DNA of 8,297 nucleotides from Candidatus Aenigmatarchaeota archaeon. GTDB taxonomy: Archaea; Aenigmatarchaeota; Aenigmatarchaeia; QMZP01; JAUXAV01. The notes under the pieces were generated by a model, which did not search any database, was not told the DNA's origin, and saw only the letters and a list, made by a program, of their open reading frames with translations. The stretch lies in contig JAUXAV010000043.1 in NCBI GenBank assembly GCA_030619735.1, positions 1-8,297 on the forward strand, read 5' to 3'. A program made the position numbers and the translations under genes. Shown here piece after piece: positions 1 through 6,025 of this stretch (within the stretch, counting starts at the first letter, position 1; each line of letters opens with the position of its first letter).

Positions 1-383
1 CCTGAGTATCTGCCCATGGTCTCCTTGTAGTGCTCAAGCCTTGAGATATAGGCTATCATTGGGAAGGAGAATATGCCTATTGCAAATGCGGCTGCGAACC
101 GGATTATGAATATGGCGGGCACGCTGTTCATAAAGACATGCATGAAATAGGCAGCAGAGCTTGCCAGTAGGCCAATTGCCACAAAGAACTTCCTGTTGCC
201 CAGCAGGTCTGAAAGCCTTCCGAATACAAAGCTGGAAACCATATTGGCCAGGCCGAAAAGGGCCACTATAAGGCCTATGTCCCAGTAGCTCGCTCCAAGC
301 TCCTGCGCCAGGATGGGGATAAACACGGCTGACAAGGCCATGGGTATTCCTGCCAGCAGGGCTATCAGGTAAACCTTTTTCAT
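1..383 (-). CDS. Major facilitator superfamily transporter, N-terminal part (cut at window edge)
   Basis: I translated this by hand from the ATG at 383; the reading frame stays open to base 1, giving 127 residues with no stop, so the gene continues beyond the window. The fragment is strongly hydrophobic, with about four predicted membrane helices (roughly residues 5-25, 36-54, 66-84 and 89-110). Between helices 2 and 3 lies GRLSDLLGNRK (residues 55-65), a clear match to MFS motif A (GxLaDrxGrkR), which controls the conformational change in this family. A full MFS protein has about 400 residues and 12 helices, so roughly one third is present. The protein would sit in the cytoplasmic membrane as a secondary transporter. 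The substrate cannot be read from this part; a drug/sugar-efflux-like member is possible but unproven. It is divergent from herA and has its own TATA box 28 bases upstream, with no Shine-Dalgarno sequence. Confidence 0.85.
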   Translation of the reverse strand, partial: MKKVYLIALLAGIPMALSAVFIPILAQELGASYWDIGLIVALFGLANMVSSFVFGRLSDLLGNRKFFVAIGLLASSAAYFMHVFMNSVPAIFIIRFAAAFAIGIFSFPMIAYISRLEHYKETMGRYS

Positions 384-405
384 AGATTTGTATTTATTCT
401 CCTTT

Positions 406-416
406 GCTTATAAAAG
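406..416 (-). promoter_or_regulatory. TATA box of the MFS transporter gene
   Basis: On the minus strand this reads CTTTTATAAGC, a good archaeal TATA element. Its centre is about 28 bases before the ATG at 383, so transcription should begin within a few bases of the start codon. No ribosome binding site lies between, which fits a leaderless or nearly leaderless mRNA. Confidence 0.6.
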
Positions 417-422
417 CCCTAT

Positions 423-440
423 CGGAACCCTAGCGGAACC
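423..440. repeat. Two short direct repeats (cggaacc) in the divergent promoter region
   Basis: The sequence cggaacc occurs at 423-429 and 434-440, exactly 11 bases apart (one helical turn). A third partial copy, cggaac, is at 481-486. The first two lie just upstream of the TATA box of the MFS gene, and the third lies between two candidate TATA boxes for herA. The position and helical phasing suggest a possible regulator binding site, but the motif is short and could be chance. The rest of 384-542 holds only promoter-like AT-rich sequence; I see no RNA gene in it. Confidence 0.25.
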
Positions 441-500
441 TTTAAAAATCAATAGCAAGAGGCAGACCTTTGGCCTGTAACGGAACTATGCTATCCTTAA

Positions 501-510
501 CTTTATATTA
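501..510 (+). promoter_or_regulatory. Probable TATA box of herA
   Basis: CTTTATATTA has its centre about 38 bases before the ATG at 543. A start of transcription about 24-26 bases downstream would leave a leader of about 12-14 bases carrying the purine-rich AAGGGGAA, a weak ribosome binding site. A second candidate TATA box, CTTTAAAAATC at about 440-450, could give a longer leader instead. Confidence 0.5.
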
Positions 511-542
511 CTTTGACACAAACATCAAAAGGGGAATTGGAT

Positions 543-2048
543 ATGGTTAAGGAATATGGGACTGTTATCTCCACCTTTGAGGGACCCTCAACCAGGAGGT
601 TCTCCTTCCTAGTGAACCCCGAGCAGGGTATCCATAGGGGGCAGTTCATACAAATAGAAACAGAGAGGGGAAAGCTCATTGGAAGGATAGCGGATATCAG
701 GAAGACCAACCGCTACTATATGAGGCCCGAGAGCGTGAAGGAGTTTGAAAAGTCCGGCAAGCGGATGGAGGAGATATTCCCGACCACTGAATGGGAATAC
801 CTGGTGGCGGATGTGAATGCGCTGGGCGTCCTGACAGACGGCCTCTTTAAGGAGGCTTCCTTCCCTGTATCGCCAGGGGATTCGGTCCTGGAGCCGGACA
901 ATAAGATTCTGGAGAAGTTCTTCGGGCTTGACCTTCAGGGCATACATCTGGGCAGCATACCCTACCATACAGTGGATGCAAGGCTGGACATGACAAAGCT
1001 CTTCCAGAAGCACCTGGCAATTTTGGCTTTAAGCGGCGGCGGCAAGAGCTACCTGGCAGGAGTTTTGATTGAGGAGCTTCTGAGCAGGAAACCTGAACAG
1101 GGGCAGTTAGCAACCCTTATTATTGACCCCCATGGGGAGTATTCAAGCTTTGCGGATGATGAGAAGTATTCTGCAAAGGTCAGGGTATTCCCCAGCTCTG
1201 AGATAAGGATAGGGGTCTCCAATCTCTCTGCCTATAATCTATGCAGGTTCATGCCCCGCCTCTCCTCTGTGCAGGTAAGGGAGCTGGACAGGGTCGCAAG
1301 GGAGCTGAAGAGGGGCAAGAGGGGTTACAGCCTCTCTGACCTGATTTCCGCAGTGGAGGCAAAGGAGGAGATGAAGAGCCAGACAAAGGATGTTCTGATG
1401 TCTGTCCTGACAGAGCTGGCAATGACAGGCATATTCGGGGTCTCGGACTACCCGCCCCTGGATGAGCTGGCAAGGCAGGGAGGGTTATCCATAATTGACC
1501 TATCAGAGGAGATAGGGATAAGGAAGAAGCAGATAATAGTTGCATACCTGGCCGGCAAGCTCTTTGAGGCAAGGAGAAACGGGATAATACCCCCATTCCT
1601 TCTGGTCCTGGAGGAAGCGCATCAGTTCGCACCTGAAACAGCAACAAAGGAAAGGGCAATATCAAAGCCCATAATCACCCAGATTGCCAGGGAGGGAAGG
1701 AAATTCCATGCCTCCCTTTGTTTGATTTCCCAGAGGCCCAAGTATCTGGCAACCACTGCCCTGGCCCAGTGCAACACCCATTTCATTCTGAGGGTGAACA
1801 ACCCCTATGACCTGGACCATATAAGGTCCTCCTCCGAAGGGATAACAGAGGACGTCCTGAAGAGGATTTCAAGCCTGAAGGTGGGCTCCGGCCTTGTGGT
1901 CGGGGAAGCCGTGAATTTCCCGCTCTTTATTGACATTAGGAAGAGAATTAGCAAGGAATCCAGGAAGGGAATGCCCCTCCAGAAGGCAGCAATAGAATGG
2001 AATAAGAAGATGAAGCAGGGCAAGAAAGACGCTAAAGCATTTATGTAA
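543..2048 (+). CDS. herA: HerA-family DNA translocase ATPase
   Basis: This encodes a 501-residue protein of the FtsK/HerA superfamily, a hexameric ATPase that pumps double-stranded DNA. In archaea it works with the nuclease NurA and with Mre11-Rad50 to make 3' single-stranded tails at DNA breaks. The first 60 or so residues match the HAS beta-barrel. The ATPase core follows: Walker A ALSGGGKS (162-169), the family motif IIDPHGEY (193-200), Walker B LLVLEEAH (353-360), the arginine-finger region REGRK (383-387) and the SQRP motif (396-399). Length is normal for HerA. The first glycine of Walker A is alanine; the lysine and serine are intact. I chose ATG 543 over the in-frame TTG at 513, because the TTG lies three bases after the TATA box and would precede any transcript. 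nurA and mre11 are not in the window; rad50 is nearby on the other strand. Confidence 0.9.
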   Translation: MVKEYGTVISTFEGPSTRRFSFLVNPEQGIHRGQFIQIETERGKLIGRIADIRKTNRYYMRPESVKEFEKSGKRMEEIFPTTEWEYLVADVNALGVLTDGLFKEASFPVSPGDSVLEPDNKILEKFFGLDLQGIHLGSIPYHTVDARLDMTKLFQKHLAILALSGGGKSYLAGVLIEELLSRKPEQGQLATLIIDPHGEYSSFADDEKYSAKVRVFPSSEIRIGVSNLSAYNLCRFMPRLSSVQVRELDRVARELKRGKRGYSLSDLISAVEAKEEMKSQTKDVLMSVLTELAMTGIFGVSDYPPLDELARQGGLSIIDLSEEIGIRKKQIIVAYLAGKLFEARRNGIIPPFLLVLEEAHQFAPETATKERAISKPIITQIAREGRKFHASLCLISQRPKYLATTALAQCNTHFILRVNNPYDLDHIRSSSEGITEDVLKRISSLKVGSGLVVGEAVNFPLFIDIRKRISKESRKGMPLQKAAIEWNKKMKQGKKDAKAFM

Positions 2049-2053
2049 CCCCT

Positions 2054-2070
2054 GAAAAGGATTTAAATAA
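2054..2070 (+). promoter_or_regulatory. BRE/TATA promoter of the lipoprotein gene
   Basis: Purine-rich GAAAAGG (2054-2060, BRE-like) is followed directly by ATTTAAATAA (2061-2070). The TATA centre is about 24 bases before the ATG at 2089, so the mRNA should begin at or next to the start codon. The lipoprotein gene thus has its own promoter, although it is only 40 bases behind herA on the same strand. Confidence 0.6.
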
Positions 2071-2088
2071 CAGACCGCAATTAATCTT

Positions 2089-3117
2089 ATGAGAAAACTC
2101 CTGCTTTTAATCCCCGTAATGCTGGTCCTGCTTGTGAGCGGTTGCACCACGCAGGACGCCAAGGAGATAATAAGGGAATCCACAGAGAAACTGGAAGCAC
2201 TGGACTCCTATAAGGCCTCTTATGACCTGTCCATGTCCACTTATGGCATGATTATAGGTGGCAGCATAGATATTTACAAGAAGGGCAACAAAACAAGGGC
2301 TGACATGGTCATGAGTGTAATGGGTCAGACACAGTCTGCTTCAACATATGAGCTGCCCGATGGCACATACAGCTGTACGGAAGCAGCAGGGAGCATGACC
2401 TGCGTAAAGGGCCAGAGCCAGAGCACGCTGAATCCTGAGGACACAGCCATAATAAATACAGAGATGATAGAAAAGGGCATCGTAGTGCTCACATTCAATA
2501 ATATAGCAAATATAGCAGGCAGGAACTGCTACAATATAACCTCTGATTTTGACTTCTCAAAGCTGAGTGAACTGGACTCTGAGGAGATGGAGGCCCTGGG
2601 CGGCATGGCCTTGATAGAGGGCCTGTTTGGCGCTCTGGGGGCATCCACAACGTTTGGCATGTCGCAATGCTATGGCTTTGAAACAGGCATGCCCCTTGAA
2701 ATAATCATAGTAATTGAAATGGACATGAGCAGCCTGCCTTCACAGGATGTGACAATGCCAGAGAAGATTAGCATATCAATTAAAATGACGGCAACAAGCT
2801 TTGAGCCCGATGCAGTAATTGCGGACTCGGTCTTTGAGCTTCCTGTGGAACCCAGCCCCGAAATACAGCAATTCTGCACAGACAGCGAAACCCAAGAAAG
2901 CATGAGCTATCTGCAGGCAAGATCCATTGCCCTTGAGAGCGACTGCATGGAAGAGGGAAATATAATAGAGGGAACAGAGTCCTGCAACTCAGACACAGGG
3001 ACCTGGTGGATTGACATGGACCTGGAAAAAGAGGGCTGTTCCCCTGCATGCGTTGTTTCCATTCCCAACAAGACAGCAGAGATAAACTGGAGATGCACTG
3101 GAGTTATTCCTGAGTGA
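2089..3117 (+). CDS. Secreted lipoprotein, probable LolA-like domain plus Cys-rich C-terminal module
   Basis: The 342-residue product starts with a positively charged MRK, a hydrophobic stretch (4-16) and a lipobox VSGC with the lipidated cysteine at position 19. It should be exported and anchored on the outer face of the cell membrane. Residues of about 22-255 begin with a helix and the phrase LEALDSYKASYDLSM, followed by beta-rich sequence. This is typical of LolA/LppX-like lipoproteins, which bind hydrophobic ligands, but I infer that fold from pattern only. The last 80 residues form a separate module with six cysteines (263, 286, 299, 317, 321, 336), the motif TGTWWID (303-309) and the ending AEINWRCTG; three disulfides are likely. 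I recall similar modules in secreted proteins of DPANN and related archaea, with no known function. The gene follows herA but has its own promoter, so a role in DNA repair is not implied. Confidence 0.8.
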   Translation: MRKLLLLIPVMLVLLVSGCTTQDAKEIIRESTEKLEALDSYKASYDLSMSTYGMIIGGSIDIYKKGNKTRADMVMSVMGQTQSASTYELPDGTYSCTEAAGSMTCVKGQSQSTLNPEDTAIINTEMIEKGIVVLTFNNIANIAGRNCYNITSDFDFSKLSELDSEEMEALGGMALIEGLFGALGASTTFGMSQCYGFETGMPLEIIIVIEMDMSSLPSQDVTMPEKISISIKMTATSFEPDAVIADSVFELPVEPSPEIQQFCTDSETQESMSYLQARSIALESDCMEEGNIIEGTESCNSDTGTWWIDMDLEKEGCSPACVVSIPNKTAEINWRCTGVIPE

Positions 3118-3124
3118 GTTAAGA

Positions 3125-3139
3125 TATATATTTTTCTTT
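3125..3139 (+). terminator. T-rich terminator after the lipoprotein gene
   Basis: Eight bases after the lipoprotein stop codon the plus strand reads TATATATTTTTCTTT. Archaeal RNA polymerase stops at such T-rich tracts without needing a hairpin. It lies in the 29-base gap between the convergent lipoprotein and rad50 genes. The opposite strand is A-rich here, so rad50 must end elsewhere. Confidence 0.4.
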
Positions 3140-3146
3140 ACCTAGT

Positions 3147-5156
3147 TTAATTCTCCGCAACCATGGTGGGCCCGTCCTGCTCCTTGTCCCTTTCCAGCTT
3201 GTAGAGGCTGCCGGTGACGCCTTCTGAGATTCTCTCCTCATGCGTTATCAGGAAGACCTGCTCCACGAACCCCGGCATCCTCTCCCTTAAAACCCGGGCG
3301 AAGTGCTCTATTGAATCTGAATCCAGGTTATGGGTGGGCTCGTCCAGAATGAGCCACCTCAAATTGGGGATAAAGGCCAGGGAGAAGGCAATCCTTAAAG
3401 CAAGGCACGCCATGCTCCTCTCGCCTCCGGAGACCCTTCCCTCCACGGATACCCAGCCACCCGGTTCCTTTAATTGCAGGATATAGTCCCCGTCAATAGC
3501 CAGCCTTATGCCCTCAAAGTCACCGTATGGGTAGAGCTCCTGCCATATCCGGTCCATTATATCATTGACTGTCTTCAGGAACTCGGACCTCAGCTGGTCC
3601 TGCGTAAGCAGCAGGGCCCGGGTGAATTTCTTCAGGTCCCCATGGATTTTCTCCCCCTCTATTATCTCTTTTTTATATTTGTTCAGGGTCTCCTCCCTTC
3701 CCCTCACCTCCCTCAGCCTTTCCGCCCCTTCCTCAATTCTTTCCCCAAGCCCTGAGAGCCTTTCCTTCAGGGAGGCTTCCTCTGCCTTCTTCCCTTCCAT
3801 GGCCTTCCTGAGGGTTTTCAGGCTTGCCTTGTCAAACTGCCCTTCCAGCCTTTTCCTCTCCCCTCCCAGGCTCTCCTTCTCCCCTGAGTATTCCTGCTTC
3901 CTTTTCTCCAGCTCTTCCAGCCTCTTGACCTCATCATAAAGCTCGCTAACCCTTTCCATTTTAAGCTCCGCTTTCCTTAGCTTTTCATCCAGTTTATCCC
4001 TTTCCTCATTGATTCTTTTTGTTTCCTCAACATGCATGTTCAGCTCATGAACTGTCCCTTCTTCACGCTTCTTCCTTTCTTCCAGCAGTTCCCTCTTTTT
4101 TTCCTCTGTGACAGGGCTTTCGCATACAGGGCATTTTGCGCCGAGACCCTCAAACTTTGCTGTTTCCTTCCTTATGATGCTTATCTCTTTGTTAAGAGCT
4201 CCTATCCTCTCCCTGTAATTATCAGCCTTTTTTGCTTTCTTCTCCTGCTCAGACAAATTTTTCTCAATCAGCTTCTTTATCTCTGCAGCTTCGTCCCTTA
4301 TTTTTCCCCTGTCCTTTCCCTTCAGCCTTTTCCTGCAGTCTGTTATATTTTCCCCCATCTCCTTCAGGGCCGAATTAATGCCGGAGAGCCTTGATTTTAT
4401 CTCATTAAGCAGGGCTTCCTTCTCCTCAAAGACCGAGAGCCTCTCCTCCAGGACCTTCCCTTCAGAGGCTGCTGCCTTGTATCTCACCTTCAGCTCCCCT
4501 GATTCCCTCTTCAGCTCCTGGAGGTCCTTTTCCAGCTTCTGCCTCTTTTCCCCAAGCCCCTCCCCCTCCAGGTCAGAGACCATCCTGGCCTTCTCCTCGC
4601 CCTGCTGCTCCAGCCTGTTTGCCATGGAAACTGCGGATTCCCTGGCCTTCTCAAACCTCTCCAGCCTGAGCATCCGGTCAATAAGCTCCTTCCTGTGGCC
4701 GCTCGGGATGGTCAGGAAGTAATCCAGGGCATTCTGCTCGGAATACACCGCCCTGGAGAACAAATCATAGTCCATCTGCAGGATTCTCTCCACCACCCCT
4801 GTCACGCCCCGGGGATTCACCTCCAAAAGGCTCCCATTTTCCCTGATTTCAGCGGCTGTTGTCCCCTTTTCCAGCTCCAGGACCCTCTTTATGGAGTAGT
4901 CCTTCCCCTGAATCTGGAAGAATAATTCAACCGTGCTGCTCCTCTTCTTCTGGGGCTTCTTCATTATCAGCTCGTCCAGGGGGACCTTCCTGCTCTTATG
5001 GGCGGGGAATGTCCCGTATAATGCAAAGGATATGGCATCCATAACGCTGCTCTTGCCCACGCCCATCCGCCCTATGAACGCATTCACCCCATTGGAGAAC
5101 CTGAATTCCGAATCCAGGTGGGACTTCCAGTTTTTGAGCCTGATTTTGGTTATCAC
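3147..5156 (-). CDS. rad50: DNA double-strand break repair ATPase Rad50 (zinc-hook type)
   Basis: Rad50 is the ATPase of the Mre11-Rad50 complex, which recognises, tethers and processes DNA ends. From GTG 5156 the protein has 669 residues. In order: the family N-terminus KIRLKNWKSH (4-13), Walker A GRMGVGKS (29-36), Q-loop with YSEQ (Gln141), a long charged coiled coil (about 167-340), the zinc hook CPVC (342-345), the returning coiled coil (about 348-510), ABC signature SGGER (576-580), Walker B LILDEP with D-loop (602-612) and the H-loop His639. All catalytic motifs are present. Many archaeal Rad50 proteins exceed 850 residues, so these arms are short. I chose GTG 5156 over ATG 5210: a TATA box centred at about 5180 predicts transcription starting at this GTG, and family members begin here. 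The 18 extra residues would be encoded across that TATA box. mre11 is not adjacent; the RPA32-like gene lies upstream. Confidence 0.92.
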   Translation of the reverse strand: MITKIRLKNWKSHLDSEFRFSNGVNAFIGRMGVGKSSVMDAISFALYGTFPAHKSRKVPLDELIMKKPQKKRSSTVELFFQIQGKDYSIKRVLELEKGTTAAEIRENGSLLEVNPRGVTGVVERILQMDYDLFSRAVYSEQNALDYFLTIPSGHRKELIDRMLRLERFEKARESAVSMANRLEQQGEEKARMVSDLEGEGLGEKRQKLEKDLQELKRESGELKVRYKAAASEGKVLEERLSVFEEKEALLNEIKSRLSGINSALKEMGENITDCRKRLKGKDRGKIRDEAAEIKKLIEKNLSEQEKKAKKADNYRERIGALNKEISIIRKETAKFEGLGAKCPVCESPVTEEKKRELLEERKKREEGTVHELNMHVEETKRINEERDKLDEKLRKAELKMERVSELYDEVKRLEELEKRKQEYSGEKESLGGERKRLEGQFDKASLKTLRKAMEGKKAEEASLKERLSGLGERIEEGAERLREVRGREETLNKYKKEIIEGEKIHGDLKKFTRALLLTQDQLRSEFLKTVNDIMDRIWQELYPYGDFEGIRLAIDGDYILQLKEPGGWVSVEGRVSGGERSMACLALRIAFSLAFIPNLRWLILDEPTHNLDSDSIEHFARVLRERMPGFVEQVFLITHEERISEGVTGSLYKLERDKEQDGPTMVAEN

Positions 5157-5171
5157 AAAGAGTAATTGGCT

Positions 5172-5185
5172 GTAAGTTTTAAATG
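5172..5185 (-). promoter_or_regulatory. TATA box of rad50
   Basis: On the minus strand this reads CATTTAAAACTTAC. The TTTAAAAC core is centred about 24 bases before the GTG at 5156, the same distance seen before the lipoprotein, purD and zinc-ribbon starts. It therefore decides the rad50 start and gives rad50 its own, probably leaderless, transcript. Confidence 0.55.
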
Positions 5186-5222
5186 GGTTTTCAATTCCCA
5201 CCAAACCCATAAACAGGGCTGA

Positions 5223-5240
5223 ATAAAAAACGTTTTTTAT
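5223..5240. repeat. 18-base perfect palindrome between the RPA32-like gene and rad50
   Basis: The sequence ATAAAAAACGTTTTTTAT is identical on both strands. It includes the TAA stop of the RPA32-like gene and lies about 40 bases upstream of the rad50 TATA box. On the minus strand its T6 run comes directly after the stop codon region (5230-5225), so it may act as a terminator for the upstream gene. It could also be a protein-binding site. The A/T-only arms would make a weak RNA hairpin. Confidence 0.45.
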
Positions 5241-5941
5241 ATCTTCCTTATCTTTCCCGGGGTGGGCTCATAACAGATGCCCTCGGAAAGAATATCATTT
5301 AGTATGGTCTCCACCTGGGGCTCCGGGGCTCCGGCCTTTTGCATGATTTCCTTGAACTCCATGCCCTCTGGTTCTGATTCTATCATCTTCAGGATGCTCT
5401 TCCTGAGTTCGCCACTGTCCCCCTCTCCGGCCTCTGCGGGCTTCTGCCCTTCCTGAGCTTCTCGCTGGGTCTCCGGGGCCTGTTGGGGCGTTTCCTGCCT
5501 CTCCTGTGCCACCCCTGCCTGGGGTTTGCCCCCTTTAAAGCCCCTGAGCTTCCTGATTAGCTCCAGCCTCCTGAGGAGCTCCCAGTTGGGGTCCTTAAAC
5601 TTCTGGATTATCTCGGACAGAAGGTAGATTTCCCCGTTATATTCCCTGGTCTTTCCTATCAGGTCCATCAGGTCCCCCACCTCTGCCTTCTTCAGGAGGT
5701 TCAGCTCCTTGAAGCACTTGGCCCTTATGGTGTCAGAACCGTCGTCCAGGGTTATGCTCCCGAAGTTCCCGTCCTCTGAGATGAACTTGGCCACAACTGT
5801 AGCGAGAATCCTTGCCCTGGCCACGTCCTCCCCCTGGGGGGTGGTGACAAAGCTGGCCTCCATCCCCTCCTTCTTTACCCATGTCCCGTTCATCAGGTCA
5901 TGAATTCTGACCTTTCTGGCTGTCTGTCTCAGAAGCGGCAA
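5237..5941 (-). CDS. RPA32-like single-stranded DNA-binding protein (OB fold plus winged helix)
   Basis: This 234-residue protein resembles the archaeal RPA32/COG3390 group of single-stranded DNA-binding subunits. The N-terminus RQTARKVRIHDL (5-16) followed by NGTWVKKEG matches the family opening. An OB fold spans about 42-115 and contains ILATVV (45-50), ITLDDGSDTIRAKCF (63-77) and a C-terminal strand-helix. A flexible Gln/Glu/Pro-rich linker (about 137-175) leads to a likely winged helix (176-234). This order is that of eukaryotic RPA2. The protein would coat single strands during replication, recombination or resection, probably with an RPA41-type partner not in the window. The start is TTG 5941, supported by a Shine-Dalgarno sequence and by homology upstream of the first ATG (5893), which would remove the conserved opening. 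It lies on the same strand as rad50, 80 bases before the corrected rad50 start; co-transcription is possible but rad50 has its own TATA box. Confidence 0.82.
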   Translation of the reverse strand: MPLLRQTARKVRIHDLMNGTWVKKEGMEASFVTTPQGEDVARARILATVVAKFISEDGNFGSITLDDGSDTIRAKCFKELNLLKKAEVGDLMDLIGKTREYNGEIYLLSEIIQKFKDPNWELLRRLELIRKLRGFKGGKPQAGVAQERQETPQQAPETQREAQEGQKPAEAGEGDSGELRKSILKMIESEPEGMEFKEIMQKAGAPEPQVETILNDILSEGICYEPTPGKIRKI

Positions 5942-5944
5942 AAA

Positions 5945-5951
5945 ATCACCT
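5945..5951 (-). promoter_or_regulatory. Shine-Dalgarno sequence of the RPA32-like gene
   Basis: The minus strand reads AGGTGAT followed by three T bases and the TTG start at 5941. This is a strong match to the archaeal 16S anti-Shine-Dalgarno sequence, though the spacing is short. It is the only strong ribosome binding site I saw before a start in this window, and it supports the non-ATG start. Confidence 0.5.
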
Positions 5952-5970
5952 GTATAGAATTGGCAGGAAG

Positions 5971-5978
5971 ATTTAAAT
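5971..5978 (-). promoter_or_regulatory. TATA box of the RPA32-like gene
   Basis: ATTTAAAT, centred at about 5975, predicts transcription starting near 5949-5951, leaving a leader of about 8-10 bases that would just include the Shine-Dalgarno sequence. The element is palindromic, but for purD a separate, better-placed box lies at 5998-6007. Confidence 0.5.
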
Positions 5979-5997
5979 TGCTTTTTGTTCAGAAAAC

Positions 5998-6007
5998 CTT
6001 AAATTAT
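5998..6007 (+). promoter_or_regulatory. purD: TATA box of purD
   Basis: CTTAAATTAT is centred about 24 bases before the ATG at 6026, with A/G-rich AGAAAAC just upstream as a possible BRE. The spacing predicts a leaderless purD mRNA. No ribosome binding site precedes the ATG. Confidence 0.5.
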
Positions 6008-6025
6008 TTTCTGTCAATAATCAAT

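Noticed and set aside
513..542. Upstream TTG extension of herA by ten residues
   Set aside because: The TTG at 513 lies directly after the TATA box (501-510), so it would not be in the transcript. The ATG at 543 fits the HerA N-terminus.
384..542. A small RNA or riboswitch in the longest intergenic gap
   Set aside because: The 159 bases are AT-rich with TATA-like elements and short repeats. I see no stable stem-loops and no tRNA or box C/D signals.
1249..1665. 138-codon minus-strand open frame inside herA
   Set aside because: It is Pro/Leu/Ser-rich low-complexity sequence antisense to conserved HerA motifs, with no domain or promoter.
4125..4140. CPVC pair as a separate zinc-ribbon domain
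   Set aside because: It is a single CxxC at the tip of the coiled coil, which is the Rad50 zinc hook; two Rad50 molecules share one zinc.
3214..5175. Several plus-strand open frames of 61-124 codons opposite rad50
   Set aside because: They are shadows of the rad50 reading frame, rich in Ser, Pro, Leu and Phe as expected from the reverse complement of Glu/Lys/Arg coiled-coil codons. None has a promoter or a recognisable domain.
5900..6025. N-terminal extension of purD from ATG 5900
   Set aside because: It overlaps the RPA32-like gene on the other strand and precedes the purD TATA box. The PurD domain begins directly after ATG 6026.
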